Position numbers and translations under genes: made by a program. The notes under the pieces are model-generated. The model made no database searches. It was not told the DNA's origin and saw nothing but the letters and a program-made list of their open reading frames with translations. Below are positions 6,908-6,945 of a stretch of 6,945 nt of DNA, piece by piece. Position 1 is the stretch's first letter, and every line of letters begins with the position of its first letter. Source of the DNA: an uncultured Rhodopirellula sp. (lineage in GTDB: Bacteria > Planctomycetota > Planctomycetia > Pirellulales > Pirellulaceae); assembly GCA_913061385.1 (NCBI GenBank), contig CAJXTM010000189.1:1-6945 (forward strand). Reading direction: 5' to 3'.

Positions 6908-6945
6908 CTGTCTCTTATACACATCTCCGAGCCCACGAGACCGAG
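6908..6945. other. Nextera transposase adapter left on the contig end (non-genomic)
   Basis: Positions 6908-6926 are exactly the 19-bp Tn5 mosaic end CTGTCTCTTATACACATCT. Positions 6927-6941 are CCGAGCCCACGAGAC, the rest of the Illumina Nextera read-2 adapter as seen in read-through. The last four bases, CGAG, fall where the i7 index starts. This is a library artefact, not a transposon in the organism, and should be trimmed; genomic sequence ends at 6907. Confidence 0.97.

Noticed and set aside
6908..6926. Tn5 mosaic end taken as evidence of a mobile element
   Set aside because: It is followed directly by the Illumina Nextera adapter, so it is a sequencing-library artefact.

Overview
The window looks like one end of a draft contig from a planctomycete, probably of the Pirellulales type. 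The evidence is the combination of a BatA-like membrane protein, a VWA protein fused to a glutamine-amidotransferase-like fold, a secreted YdjY-domain protein and a YggS-family protein, all with the sequence style of that phylum. The assignment rests on protein resemblance recalled from memory, not on a search. Base composition is moderate, with no sign of foreign DNA, IS elements, tRNA/rRNA or CRISPR.

Layout, left to right. (1) Positions 1-487, minus strand: the N-terminal 162 residues of a YggS/PLPBP-family pyridoxal-phosphate-binding protein, cut by the window edge. (2) Positions 477-2513, minus strand: a large protein of unknown function, whose stop overlaps the yggS start by 11 nt, so the two form a coupled pair transcribed leftward. 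(3) Positions 2514-2815: a divergent intergenic region holding two perfect palindromes side by side. (4) Positions 2816-3865, plus strand: a secreted YdjY-domain protein with disordered, Pro-rich flanks. (5) Positions 3866-4081: a gap between convergent genes, with a compact inverted repeat next to the end of the following gene. (6) Positions 4082-6343, minus strand: a 753-residue membrane-anchored VWA plus GATase1-like protein. (7) Positions 6340-6907, minus strand: the C-terminal 188 residues of a BatA-like membrane protein, whose stop overlaps the next start by 4 nt. (8) Positions 6908-6945 are not genomic: they are Illumina Nextera transposase adapter left on the contig end.

The BatA-like and VWA/GATase-like proteins belong to the set usually found with MoxR ATPase and DUF58 genes in planctomycetes. 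Those partners would lie beyond the right edge. The yggS pair and the YdjY gene appear to be independent transcription units. I see no strong case for a new defence or mobile system here. The points most worth checking are the adapter artefact, the paired palindromes, the coupled unknown gene/yggS pair and the apparently non-catalytic GATase-like domain.
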